In this document: positions 15,270-22,302 of the stretch, piece after piece | Numbering within the stretch: the stretch's first letter is position 1 | Layout of the letters: each line of letters begins with the position of its first letter | DNA from: an uncultured Clostridia bacterium | Lineage (GTDB): Bacteria; Bacillota; Clostridia; TANB77; CAG-508 | Length of the DNA: 24,801 bases | Direction of reading: 5' to 3' | Assembly: GCA_934121925.1 (NCBI GenBank) | Contig: CAKOVK010000024.1 | Span: 1 to 24,801 of the forward strand | Translations under genes and position numbers: made by a program | The notes under the pieces: model-generated | Told to the model about the DNA's origin: nothing | Seen by the model: only the letters and a program-made list of their open reading frames with translations | Databases searched by the model: none

Positions 15270-16266
15270 AGTTCTGTTGGGCTTGAACACAAGTAATAGC
15301 CACAACCCCAACAATATCCTCTGCTTTACAACCTCTTGATAAATCATTAACTGGTTTTGCCATTCCTTGACACATTGGTCCATAAGCTTCAGCTTTTGCT
15401 AATCTTTCTACTAACTTATATCCTATGTTCCCAGCTTCTAATTCTGGGAAAACTAATGTATTTGCTTTTCCAGCCACATCGCTTCCTGGTGCTTTTGATT
15501 TTGCTATTTCTGGAATTATTGCTGCATCAAATTGCATTTCTCCATCAATTGCTAATTCTGGGTCTTTTTCTTTTGCAAGCTCTGTTGCTATTCTTACTTT
15601 ATCTACTTCTTCTGCTTTTGCACTTCCTTTTGTAGAATATGAAAGCATTGCTACTTTTGGTTCTTTTCCTATTATTTGTTTAAAGCTCTTTGCTGTAGAT
15701 ATTGCTATTTCAGATAATTCTTCTGAATTTGGATTTTGATTCAATCCGCAATCTGCAAAAACAAATACTCCATTTTCTCCATATTCACAGTTAGGAACTA
15801 CCATTACAGAGAATGTAGAAACTATTTTTGTTCCTGGTGCTGTTTTTAGAATTTGCAATGCTGGTCTTAATGTATCTGCTGTTGAATGTGCTGCCCCTGA
15901 AACTAGTCCATCTGCTTTTTCTTTTTTTACCATCATCATTCCGAAAAATACTGGGTCTTTCATTAATTCTTCTGCCTTTTCCATTGTCATGCCTTTATGT
16001 TTTCTAAGTTCATAAAAAGCTTCAACGAATTCTGTATAATTTTCTGAAGTACTTGGTTCTATTATTTCTGCTTTTGAAACATCAAAACTGTTTTCATTTG
16101 CTATTTTTAAAACTTCTTCTTTATTACCTATTAATACAACATTACAAAAATCTTGTTTTGAAATTAAATCTACTGCCTTTAATGTTCTAATATCTGTTGC
16201 TTCTGGTAATACTATTGTTTTTCTTTGTTCTTTTGCTCTTTTTATAATATCTTCTAAAAAAGCCAT
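15268..16266 (-). CDS. pta: Phosphate acetyltransferase
   Basis: Pta exchanges CoA for phosphate on acetyl-CoA to give acetyl phosphate for AckA. The 332-aa protein is the short form (catalytic domain only), as in Clostridia: 'KTIVLPEATDIRTLKA' at the N-terminus, 'GLVSGAAHSTADTLRPALQ' near 139, 'TKGSAKAEEVDKV', 'DGEMQFDAA', and 'KANTLVFPELEAGNIGYKL' near 265. Start ATG 16266 has AGGAGG; promoter at 16298-16326. Confidence 0.97.
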   Translation of the reverse strand: MAFLEDIIKRAKEQRKTIVLPEATDIRTLKAVDLISKQDFCNVVLIGNKEEVLKIANENSFDVSKAEIIEPSTSENYTEFVEAFYELRKHKGMTMEKAEELMKDPVFFGMMMVKKEKADGLVSGAAHSTADTLRPALQILKTAPGTKIVSTFSVMVVPNCEYGENGVFVFADCGLNQNPNSEELSEIAISTAKSFKQIIGKEPKVAMLSYSTKGSAKAEEVDKVRIATELAKEKDPELAIDGEMQFDAAIIPEIAKSKAPGSDVAGKANTLVFPELEAGNIGYKLVERLAKAEAYGPMCQGMAKPVNDLSRGCKAEDIVGVVAITCVQAQQN

Positions 16267-16297
16267 TTTATATTCCTCCTTTTTAACATACTTAAAT

Positions 16298-16326
16298 ATT
16301 ATATAAATAATTTATGAAAAGTACAA
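16298..16326 (-). promoter_or_regulatory. Promoter of pta-ackA
   Basis: Minus strand TTGTAC (16326-16321), 17-base spacer, TATAAT (16303-16298). Confidence 0.7.
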
Positions 16327-16439
16327 GATTTTTTTATAATTTTTTATATAAATAGAAGTTGGAGGTGTGAGGTGTGATTTATTACAATTTAGTTTGCTTT
16401 TATTTAATATAAATTATATAATTGTTTTGAGGTTTTTAT

Positions 16440-17342
16440 ATGAATTTAGAATATGTAGTTAAAGACTTGTCTTTATATAAAACGGTTAGGCAAGTTCTGA
16501 AAAGTGAATTTAATATGTCTAATAGATTAATTACTAAATTAAAGTTTAATAAACTTATATTGTTAAATAGTGCAGAGACTTATTTGGATAAATTACTATC
16601 TATAGGAGATGTTGTTTCTTGTAGTTTAGATTATGAAGAAGAATCTGAAAATATTGTTCCTACTAAAATGGATTTAAATATTCTATATGAAGATGATTGT
16701 TTTTTAATATTAAATAAACCTTACAATATGCCTGTCCATCCTTCTATTTTACATTATGATAATAGTTTATCTAATGGAGTAAAGTATTATTTTGATTTAA
16801 TTGGTCTTAAGAAAAAAATAAGACCTGTAAATAGATTGGATAGAGATACCACTGGTATTGTTATATTTGCCAAAAATGAGTATATTCAAGAATGCCTTAT
16901 AAAGCAAATGCAAAATAAAACTTTTTATAAAGAATATTTGGCCATTTTAAACGGTGTACCTAATCCACCTTCTGGAGTTATTGAGGCTCCTATTGCAAGA
17001 AAAGAAAACAGCATAATAGAAAGATGTATAAGTCCAAATGGAAATAGTGCTATTTCTTGTTATAAAGTAATTGATACTAATTCTAAAGATGACATATCTT
17101 TGGTAAGCTTTATTTTAAAAACTGGAAGAACTCATCAAATTAGATTACACTCTAAATTTATTGGTCACCCTATTTTAGGAGATACATTATATGGAGTGTC
17201 TTCTACTCTTATTAAAAGACAAGCTCTTCACTCTTATAAAGTAAAATTTATTCATCCTATTATTAAGAAAAGCATTGAAATTAAAGCTCCAATCCCAGAT
17301 GATATGAATAGTGCTTTTGGAACACAAATTTCTTTAGACTAA
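16440..17342 (+). CDS. RluA family pseudouridine synthase
   Basis: RluA-type enzymes convert specific uridines in rRNA or tRNA to pseudouridine. The 300-aa protein has an S4-like N-terminal region (about 1-65) and the catalytic domain with 'ILNKPYNMPVHPS' (about 90-102), 'NRLDRDTTGIVIFAK' (catalytic D134; N replaces the usual H before RLD), and 'LKTGRTHQIRLH' (about 224-235) with 'GHPILGDTLYG'. Which U it modifies cannot be told. Start ATG 16440 has GAGG upstream. Its stop is only 6 bases from the convergent gerQ stop, with no terminator between them. Confidence 0.92.
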   Translation: MNLEYVVKDLSLYKTVRQVLKSEFNMSNRLITKLKFNKLILLNSAETYLDKLLSIGDVVSCSLDYEEESENIVPTKMDLNILYEDDCFLILNKPYNMPVHPSILHYDNSLSNGVKYYFDLIGLKKKIRPVNRLDRDTTGIVIFAKNEYIQECLIKQMQNKTFYKEYLAILNGVPNPPSGVIEAPIARKENSIIERCISPNGNSAISCYKVIDTNSKDDISLVSFILKTGRTHQIRLHSKFIGHPILGDTLYGVSSTLIKRQALHSYKVKFIHPIIKKSIEIKAPIPDDMNSAFGTQISLD

Positions 17343-17348
17343 GATAGT

Positions 17349-17667
17349 TTATACTTGAAAGTCAGGGTTGTTTATAAAAGGGTTTTCTGATATTGTAACA
17401 AATTTTATTGAATAAATATCGCAGTATAAAAGATTTGCATCTTGTATTGATCTAAGTACAATATAACTTGCTCCCACTTCTACCAATATTCCGTGTTCTG
17501 TCTTCTAAGTATGTTGTTCCAATTAAAAATTCAACTCTAACAAGTTTTCCTAAATGTTGTCTTAAAAATGCTGGTGTATATAATGCATTTGTGACTGTTT
17601 CAGGAGCCTTTTGGCTGTCTATTTCCATTGCTCTATATTCTGGAAAATTATAATTATTATAATACAT
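17349..17667 (-). CDS. gerQ: GerQ-like spore coat protein, read through one +1 shift at CGG
   Basis: GerQ is a coat protein that recruits CwlJ, which is activated by Ca-DPA during germination. Standard reading stops soon after CGG at 17493. Skipping its C joins 58 and 47 codons into a 105-aa protein: Tyr/Asn-rich N-terminus, then the conserved part 'FLRQHLGKLVRVEFLIG', 'YLEDRT-GILVEVGASYIVL', and 'YCDIYSIKFVTI' (hyphen marks the shift). The recovered Gly59 lies in the conserved 'G..E.(A/V)G..Y' turn. A start at 17679 is open, but GGAGG between it and ATG 17667 marks the latter. It follows cwlJ by 17 bp, the same cwlJ-gerQ order as in Bacillus, which strongly supports both identities. Confidence 0.85.
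17491..17493 (-). other. +1 recoding site in gerQ (ACA-CGG-A)
   Basis: In-frame CGG after GAA-GAC-AGA-ACA. Dropping the C gives GGA (Gly59) and a further 47 codons of family-like sequence; without the shift the product ends after 15 unrelated residues. Confidence 0.85.
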
Positions 17668-17684
17668 AAATTCCTCCATAAATT

Positions 17685-18134
17685 TTAAGTTTGACTATAT
17701 AAAGGTGTTGGTCTATAAAAACAATGTTCATTTATTCTTGTATGAAGTGTTCCGTGATCCATTATATGGAAATGTATTAGGGCATGTTGGATTAAACGGA
17801 TTCATATACCATAAGCATTCCCCTATTTCATTTATTTTGTTTCCAGCAATTGCCCAATCAGCTATATTATAATGCTCATCTGTTGGCACCATATTGTAAA
17901 TATTTTGTGCATTATATTGATTACCTAAGCTTTCCGTGGCACAATCAAATTGTCCTGCTTGAAAAACTATATTCCTTATACTTCCGTCCTTGAGAAATTC
18001 TAGCATATTCTCCGCTCACTACTATTTACTCTATTCATTATAACTGTTGCAACTGCTTTCATTCCGGTTTCTCCTTCTCCTCCTGCTTCGCATTGAACAA
18101 GTCTTGCAATTAATTCTCTATCTGAAAAAGCCAT
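17685..18134 (-). CDS. cwlJ: CwlJ-type cell wall hydrolase, read through three +1 shifts at CGG
   Basis: CwlJ is a SleB-family (Hydrolase_2) lytic enzyme in the spore coat that degrades cortex peptidoglycan when Ca-DPA is released. Standard reading breaks it into short pieces. Skipping the C of in-frame CGG at 18014, 17986 and 17754 joins segments of 40, 9, 77 and 22 codons into 148 aa with no other defect: 'DRELIARLVQCEAGGEGETG' (E16 the expected catalytic Glu), 'MKAVATVIMNRV', 'GEYARISQG-GSIRNIVFQ', 'IADWAIAGN', 'GECLWYMNPFNPTCPNTFP', 'YNGS-GTLHTRINEHCFY'. Length and motif order match CwlJ. Start ATG 18134 follows GAGGTG. Its neighbour gerQ is its known partner. Confidence 0.9.
17752..17754 (-). 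other. +1 recoding site 3 in cwlJ (TCA-CGG-A)
   Basis: In-frame CGG after TAT-AAT-GGA-TCA. Dropping the C gives Gly127 and the family-typical C-terminus ending in 'HCFYRPT'. Confidence 0.85.
17984..17986 (-). other. +1 recoding site 2 in cwlJ (GGA-CGG-A)
   Basis: In-frame CGG (in the frame set by site 1) after ATT-TCT-CAA-GGA. Dropping the C gives Gly50 and opens the long central segment. Site 1 and site 2 are only nine codons apart. Confidence 0.85.
18012..18014 (-). other. +1 recoding site 1 in cwlJ (GAG-CGG-A)
   Basis: In-frame CGG after AAT-AGT-AGT-GAG. Dropping the C gives Gly41 followed by 'EYARISQG'; the unshifted frame meets TAG three codons later. Confidence 0.85.
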
Positions 18135-18196
18135 TATTTCACCTCTATATTTTTATTATATTTCTATTTTTAAATTTTGTTACTATTACTTTTGTT

Positions 18197-18212
18197 CAGA
18201 ATTTTAACAACT
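18197..18212 (+). repeat. Upstream block shared with the 7411 orphan (copy B)
   Basis: CAGAATTTTAACAACT, matching 7304-7318 apart from one extra A, in the same position relative to the promoter. Confidence 0.5.
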
Positions 18213-18223
18213 AGTAACTTAAG

Positions 18224-18252
18224 TTGCAATTTTATGTAAAATGTTGTATAAT
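18224..18252 (+). promoter_or_regulatory. Promoter of the 18348 orphan gene
   Basis: TTGCAA, 17-base spacer, TATAAT; about 95 bases of leader follow before the ATG, containing no recognised riboswitch. Confidence 0.7.
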
Positions 18253-18347
18253 TAATACATACTATAGCCAATAGGCAAAGTATTGTAAACCTCGTGTTTG
18301 CATTTAACTCTAGCACATAATATTAAAAATTTTTGGAGGCATTAATT

Positions 18348-19010
18348 ATGAACAAAAAAACCAAAGACATTTTAAACTTTGACTCTGTTGCGTTTGCGGA
18401 AGATTTACTTGGTAAGCGGCATGAAGACTGGGCCACTGAAGATGGAATGGCAGCTTTAGGACTTGCAATTCTGACAAATCAGGCAAAATCAGATCATCTA
18501 AAAAGCATCGGTGATACACACTTTGGCATCACATGGATTGAATTCGTTGAAATTGCGAAAGCATATGGTTTCAAAAGTGCTTATCATCAGAAATTTATCG
18601 GTGACAATTTCATGGAAGAAGAAGAAATTCTTTTCTTCCATGAAGAAAAAGGTCTTATCCTTTACGCTGAATCTTTTAATAAAAAATCTGTGAACAGTGC
18701 GGAAGTTTATGGCGAAGTCAAAATTGGTGATAAACTTGAGAAAAATCAGTTTGAAGCACTTAATGGGTGCTCTAGTGGTAACAATGGAAATGGTACAATG
18801 GCATTTAATGTGGATGTCCGAGAAGGTTTCTGTTTTCACCTCAATGCTTTAACAGAAGCATTTGAATTTTCTAAAAGCTGGACAAAAGTTCCATTTCTGT
18901 GGTTCCTTAACTACATGGATACCAAAGGTCCAAATTCTAATTACAAAAAAATCACCAGCGAGAAAATTGACGCCTGCACGCCTGAAGTAAAAAAGATTAT
19001 CTTTGGATAA
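18348..19010 (+). CDS. Orphan protein of unknown function, foreign codon use
   Basis: A 220-aa soluble protein I do not recognise; no signal peptide or membrane segment, acidic, with a Gly/Asn-rich loop 'GCSSGNNGNGT' near 141-151 and several Trp residues. The upstream TTG at 18333 is part of TTGGAGG, so ATG 18348 is the start. Codons are more GC-rich and varied than in neighbouring genes (for example GGC, CGG, GCC, CTG), pointing to transfer. Codon 28 is CGG in frame and the frame remains open to 19010; a +1 shift there would stop after about 37 residues. It shares an upstream block with the orphan at 7411, and has its own promoter and a 19-bp terminator stem. Confidence 0.68.
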   Translation: MNKKTKDILNFDSVAFAEDLLGKRHEDWATEDGMAALGLAILTNQAKSDHLKSIGDTHFGITWIEFVEIAKAYGFKSAYHQKFIGDNFMEEEEILFFHEEKGLILYAESFNKKSVNSAEVYGEVKIGDKLEKNQFEALNGCSSGNNGNGTMAFNVDVREGFCFHLNALTEAFEFSKSWTKVPFLWFLNYMDTKGPNSNYKKITSEKIDACTPEVKKIIFG

Positions 19011-19017
19011 TTCCGTT

Positions 19018-19067
19018 CAAAAGCAAACACCACTCAACCTTATAATGATGAGTGGTGTTTGCTTTTG
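19018..19067. terminator. 19-bp hairpin between the orphan gene and rnpB
   Basis: Perfect stem CAAAAGCAAACACCACTCA with a 12-base loop, placed to end both the plus-strand orphan and the minus-strand rnpB transcript. T-tracts are short on both sides. Confidence 0.75.
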
Positions 19068-19072
19068 GTTAA

Positions 19073-19428
19073 AGTAAATCTATAAGCCGGGTTCTGTCTT
19101 GAACAGTCATTTATCTAGAATATATATTACTATATATTTCAAGCCACCAATTTAAGAAGATGGCGAGCAGCCTTAGCCTTCTTGTATTTAGGTGTTGCTC
19201 CAGATGGGGTTTACATTGACCAAATATGTCACCATATTCGCGGTAAGCTCTTACCTCACCTTTTCACCCTTACCCCGTTTTACAACGTGGCGGTTATTTT
19301 CTGTTGCACTTTCCTTAAGGTTTCCCTTACTGGACGTTATCCAGCATCATTGCTCTATGGAGCCCGGACTTTCCTCATATAGGGCCTTGCGGCATCTACA
19401 CGCGACTGTTCGGTTTACTCTATTTACT
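19073..19428 (-). ncRNA. rnpB: RNase P RNA
   Basis: The catalytic RNA that trims 5' leaders from tRNA precursors. On the minus strand the hallmark GAGGAAAGTCCGGGCTCC (19359-19376 region), the AAGGGTGAAAAGGTG block, and the 3' ACAGAACCCGGCTTA are all present. The ends were set by P1 pairing of AGTAAATAGAGTAAACCG with CGGCTTATAGATTTACT, giving about 356 nt. The ends are estimates of a few bases. Confidence 0.95.
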
Positions 19429-19461
19429 ATTTTAATGTTTTTATGCTTAAAAGTCAATATT

Positions 19462-20352
19462 TTACAAAGTATTTATATTTTCTAACAAGTCCTTGTATTT
19501 AATATAAAATATCTTTTTATCTTTATACTGTAAAGAATTTTGCAATTCTTTTATTAATACATATGTTTTGTTTACTTTATATTCTTTATTTTTCATATAT
19601 TCAATATTGCTTGTTATATTTTTAAATATATTCTCTGCTTCTATAATATTCTTTTCTACTTCTCCCCAATTTTCTTGTTCTACAAGTGCATAGGCGTTTA
19701 TTATATATGATTTTACTTGTTTTATATTATCTTCATTTGAAATTGCTTTTTCTAATTTTGGAATTATAGCATATAAGTCAGCAGCATTTTTTAATGAATC
19801 TACCTTGTTTTCATCTTTTATACTTATTATGCATTTATCTAGTGTACTACTGAAATCAAGTATATCTGTACTATTTACATTCAAATTTGATAAGTCAATG
19901 ACAATTACTGCCCAAGCTTCATTTATAATTTCAATTTGTGTTTTTATTAATTTCCAATCTACGTCATTTTCATCTGTTTCCAAAACAGTTTTAGACTCCA
20001 TCTGTGTTGTAGTAATATTACTTTTTTCTTGTTCTGTATTTAATTTACTTTGACTACCTGATTGTTTTTCTTGGCCCTCTGATTCACTATTCTGTGTAGA
20101 CTCCTTATCACTCCCAGAGTTTTTTCCAGAAGATCCGCCTTTTTCTCCCAAGTTAACTTCTTCTGAAGTTATTGTATAATTCTGTAGGGAAATATTGTTT
20201 AATTTATTTAATATACTTACTATTTTAGTATCCAAATAATTTAATTCTTCATTTATTTTAGCTTTTTCATCATCCTTTGTTGGTTTATTACTACAACCTA
20301 CTAATGAAAATATTATTATAACAAATAAAAAATATAATATTCTCTTTTTCAC
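19462..20352 (-). CDS. Lipoprotein of unknown function
   Basis: A 296-aa predicted lipoprotein: basic start, hydrophobic stretch, and lipobox 'SLVGC' with the lipidated Cys near residue 20. A Ser/Gly/Lys/Glu-rich low-complexity segment spans about residues 70-115, followed by a helical domain with repeated Asn/Lys/Ile-rich stretches and no motif I recognise. The frame is open to a GTG at 20361, but AAGGTGAT just after it suggests GTG 20352 as the start, giving 'MKKRILYFLF'. It faces the plus-strand gene at 20456 across a short divergent region. Function is not assigned; it is likely attached to the outer face of the membrane. Confidence 0.75.
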   Translation of the reverse strand: MKKRILYFLFVIIIFSLVGCSNKPTKDDEKAKINEELNYLDTKIVSILNKLNNISLQNYTITSEEVNLGEKGGSSGKNSGSDKESTQNSESEGQEKQSGSQSKLNTEQEKSNITTTQMESKTVLETDENDVDWKLIKTQIEIINEAWAVIVIDLSNLNVNSTDILDFSSTLDKCIISIKDENKVDSLKNAADLYAIIPKLEKAISNEDNIKQVKSYIINAYALVEQENWGEVEKNIIEAENIFKNITSNIEYMKNKEYKVNKTYVLIKELQNSLQYKDKKIFYIKYKDLLENINTL

Positions 20353-20455
20353 TACCATCACCTTAAAATATTATTTCCATTTTTTTAACATATATTCTAT
20401 TTGTATAACATTATAAATATTTGAAATACTAATTATAATAAAGTGAGGTTTTATT

Positions 20456-20737
20456 GTGAGTGTTATTGTTTCTTTATATAGCAAAAAAAATAATGAAATA
20501 GATAGATTTTTAAGCAAATATAATAAAGATTTTGTTCATAGTAAAGATACAACAGAATGGAAGAAAAATATAGATAATCCTATTGAGCTAGCAGATATTA
20601 TTGGTGTTTTTATAGATAATAATGATGAGTTTGATATAAATATGTGGGTTAGTTTAGATAATAATTTTTTTATAAATGTAACAAATAATAATGCAGACCA
20701 AATAATAAGATACCTTTTTGAAAGGTATCCTTATTAG
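20456..20737 (+). CDS. Small protein of unknown function
   Basis: A 93-aa acidic soluble protein, unrecognised. Composition and AT-rich codons match the host. GTG start with GTGAGG seven bases upstream. The end of the frame forms a hairpin that also serves the convergent zinc-ribbon gene, whose stop abuts this one with no gap. The pattern of alternating hydrophobic residues in the C-terminal half ('MWVSLDNNFFINVTN') suggests beta strands. No functional clue from neighbours. Confidence 0.6.
   Translation: MSVIVSLYSKKNNEIDRFLSKYNKDFVHSKDTTEWKKNIDNPIELADIIGVFIDNNDEFDINMWVSLDNNFFINVTNNNADQIIRYLFERYPY
20705..20734. terminator. Hairpin overlapping the 3' end of the 20456 gene
   Basis: ATAAG-ATACCTTT pairs with AAAGGTAT-C-CTTAT (13 pairs, one bulge). 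On the minus strand it is followed by TTATTATTT, so it best serves the zinc-ribbon gene. Confidence 0.6.
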
Positions 20738-21202
20738 TTAGTTATCATTATTTTTCTGTTCTAATTCTTCTTTTACAATTTTAGCTTCTTCGCTCTTTTC
20801 TTTCGGTACTTCTACTGTTTCTATTTTTTGTTCTGCCTTTTCAAATGTTGTTTCTTCTTCTGTTTGCTTCTTCCCACATTTAGGGCAAAACAAATCTTCA
20901 TCTCCTATTTCTGCATAGCATTTTATACACATTTTCTTATGATTTAGAGTTAATATTTCTTTTCTATATTCTTCTATTTCTTTAGATAATTTATCTATTT
21001 TTAAGCAGTTGTCTTTTATCTTTTTATAAAGATTTGTTCCTTTTTCTCTTATATGACTTTCGTATGATATTTTTCCAATTTCTTCATATAAATCTTTTAT
21101 TTTACACTTATTATCACTAATTTTCATTTTTAATTTAGCTTCTCTCGCTATTTTATTTGTTGCTTCTGTTGTTTTTCTACTTATCTTGTTAAAAAATCTC
21201 AT
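20738..21202 (-). CDS. Zinc-ribbon protein of unknown function
   Basis: A 154-aa protein with a basic helical N-terminal half (about 1-85, heptad-like, probably coiled coil) and a zinc ribbon formed by C92, C95, C106 and C109 ('MCIKCYAEIG...FCPKCGKK'), followed by a Glu/Lys-rich tail. Such ribbons mediate protein or nucleic-acid contacts; no specific role can be assigned. It starts 63 bp after gpsA on the same strand and is probably read with it. A helical-plus-ribbon layout is common in small clostridial proteins of unknown function. Confidence 0.7.
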   Translation of the reverse strand: MRFFNKISRKTTEATNKIAREAKLKMKISDNKCKIKDLYEEIGKISYESHIREKGTNLYKKIKDNCLKIDKLSKEIEEYRKEILTLNHKKMCIKCYAEIGDEDLFCPKCGKKQTEEETTFEKAEQKIETVEVPKEKSEEAKIVKEELEQKNNDN

Positions 21203-21265
21203 TTTTACCTCCTAGAATTTTTATATATTCTATAAGTTATTTTCACCACATTTTTATAAAATATT

Positions 21266-22253
21266 CTAGTCTTCTTCTTTAGCTTCTCTTGTCATTAATT
21301 TCAAAACTGCATCTTTTGGATTTAAGTTGTTATATAAAATATCATAAACGCTGTTTACTATTGGCATTTCTACATTATATTTTTTGCAAAGTTCATAAGC
21401 AATTTCTATGTTGTCAATTGCTTCTATTGTCATTCCCACCTCTTGTTTTGCCTGTTCTAATGTTTTACCTTTTCCTACAAGAATTCCTGCTTTTCTATTT
21501 CTACTATGGTTGCTCATGCATGTTACTATCAAATCACCGAAGTCCAGTTAAACCGTATATTGTTTTTATTTGTCCTCCCATTTTTACACTTAATTTAGCC
21601 ATTTCTGAAAGTCCTCTAGTAAGTAGTGCAGCAAATGTATTATCTCCTAATTCTAATCCCGTAATTATTCCAGCACAAAATGCTATTATATTTTTTAATG
21701 CTCCTCCTAATTCTGTTCCTTTCAAGTCTTTTGTTTTATAAATTCTTAAATTTTCGTTCATAAATGTTTTTTGAACATCTTTTAATAAATCTTCATGTTT
21801 TGAAGCAATTACTAATGCTGTTGGAATCTCCATAGACACTTCTTCTGCATGGCTTGGGCCTGATAGTCCGCCTATCTTTAAATTTGGTAATTCTTCTTCA
21901 ACCACTTCATTTAATGTATATAAAGTTTCCTTTTCAAATCCTTTAGAACAAATTATTATTGATTGATTAGTAATGTATTTTTTACATTTTTTAAGGGTTT
22001 CTCTTACAGCTTTTGAAGGTGTTACAATTAAAATCATTTCTGAGTCTTTTATTGCTTCTTCAAAGTCTGTAGTACACGTTATATTCTCTGGAATTTTTGC
22101 ATTTGGAAGAAACTTGCATCTTTTTTCATTATTTATAATATCTGCTTCTTCTTGCAAATATGCCCACATTTTTATCTTATTATTCATTTTTGCTAAATGT
22201 ATTGCTAAAGCTGTTCCCCAGCTTCCACTACCTAATATACATATATTTTTCAT
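21266..22253 (-). CDS. gpsA: Glycerol-3-phosphate dehydrogenase (NAD(P)+), read through one +1 shift at CGG
   Basis: GpsA reduces dihydroxyacetone phosphate to sn-glycerol 3-phosphate, feeding PlsY in phospholipid synthesis; it is normally essential. Standard reading gives 239 codons then TGA right after CGG. Skipping the C at 21539 joins 238 and 90 codons into a full-length 328-aa enzyme: 'GSGSWGTALA' dinucleotide site (8-17), 'SKGFEKETL', 'LSGPSHAEEV', 'LGGALKNIIAFCAGI' with the catalytic Lys, then 'GLTGL-GDLIVTCMSNHSRN' (hyphen marks the shift at Gly239), one of the best conserved motifs of the family. It lies downstream of plsY, its pathway partner. No other defect. Confidence 0.95.
21537..21539 (-). 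other. +1 recoding site in gpsA (CTT-CGG-T)
   Basis: In-frame CGG followed directly by TGA in the zero frame. Dropping the C gives GGT (Gly239) then GAT-TTG-ATA. This is the only site with CGGT and the only one where a stop codon would immediately follow, similar in layout to prfB-type shifts. Confidence 0.9.
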
Positions 22254-22275
22254 TTGTTTGCTCCTTTAATTTTAG

Positions 22276-22302
22276 GGAAAAAGGGGTCTGTCCCCTTTTT
22301 CC
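22276..22302 (-). terminator. Hairpin between plsY and gpsA
   Basis: GGAAAAAGGGG pairs with CCCCTTTTTCC around a 5-base loop, starting right after the plsY stop. There is no T-tract on the minus strand beyond it, so processing or attenuation is likelier than full termination. Confidence 0.55.

Noticed and set aside
15144..15383. 79-codon minus-strand frame over the pta 3' end
   Set aside because: Alternative frame of pta plus the foldback element; no ribosome binding site or family match.
17349..18134. Simple reassignment of CGG to another amino acid
   Set aside because: Reassignment would keep the frame; here the zero frame ends shortly after each CGG, and the family sequence continues only in the +1 frame.
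21530..21545. Classic slippery-site or prfB-like shift as a general explanation
   Set aside because: Only gpsA has a stop next to the site; the other six lack stops, repeats or a shared P-site codon, leaving CGG as the only common element.
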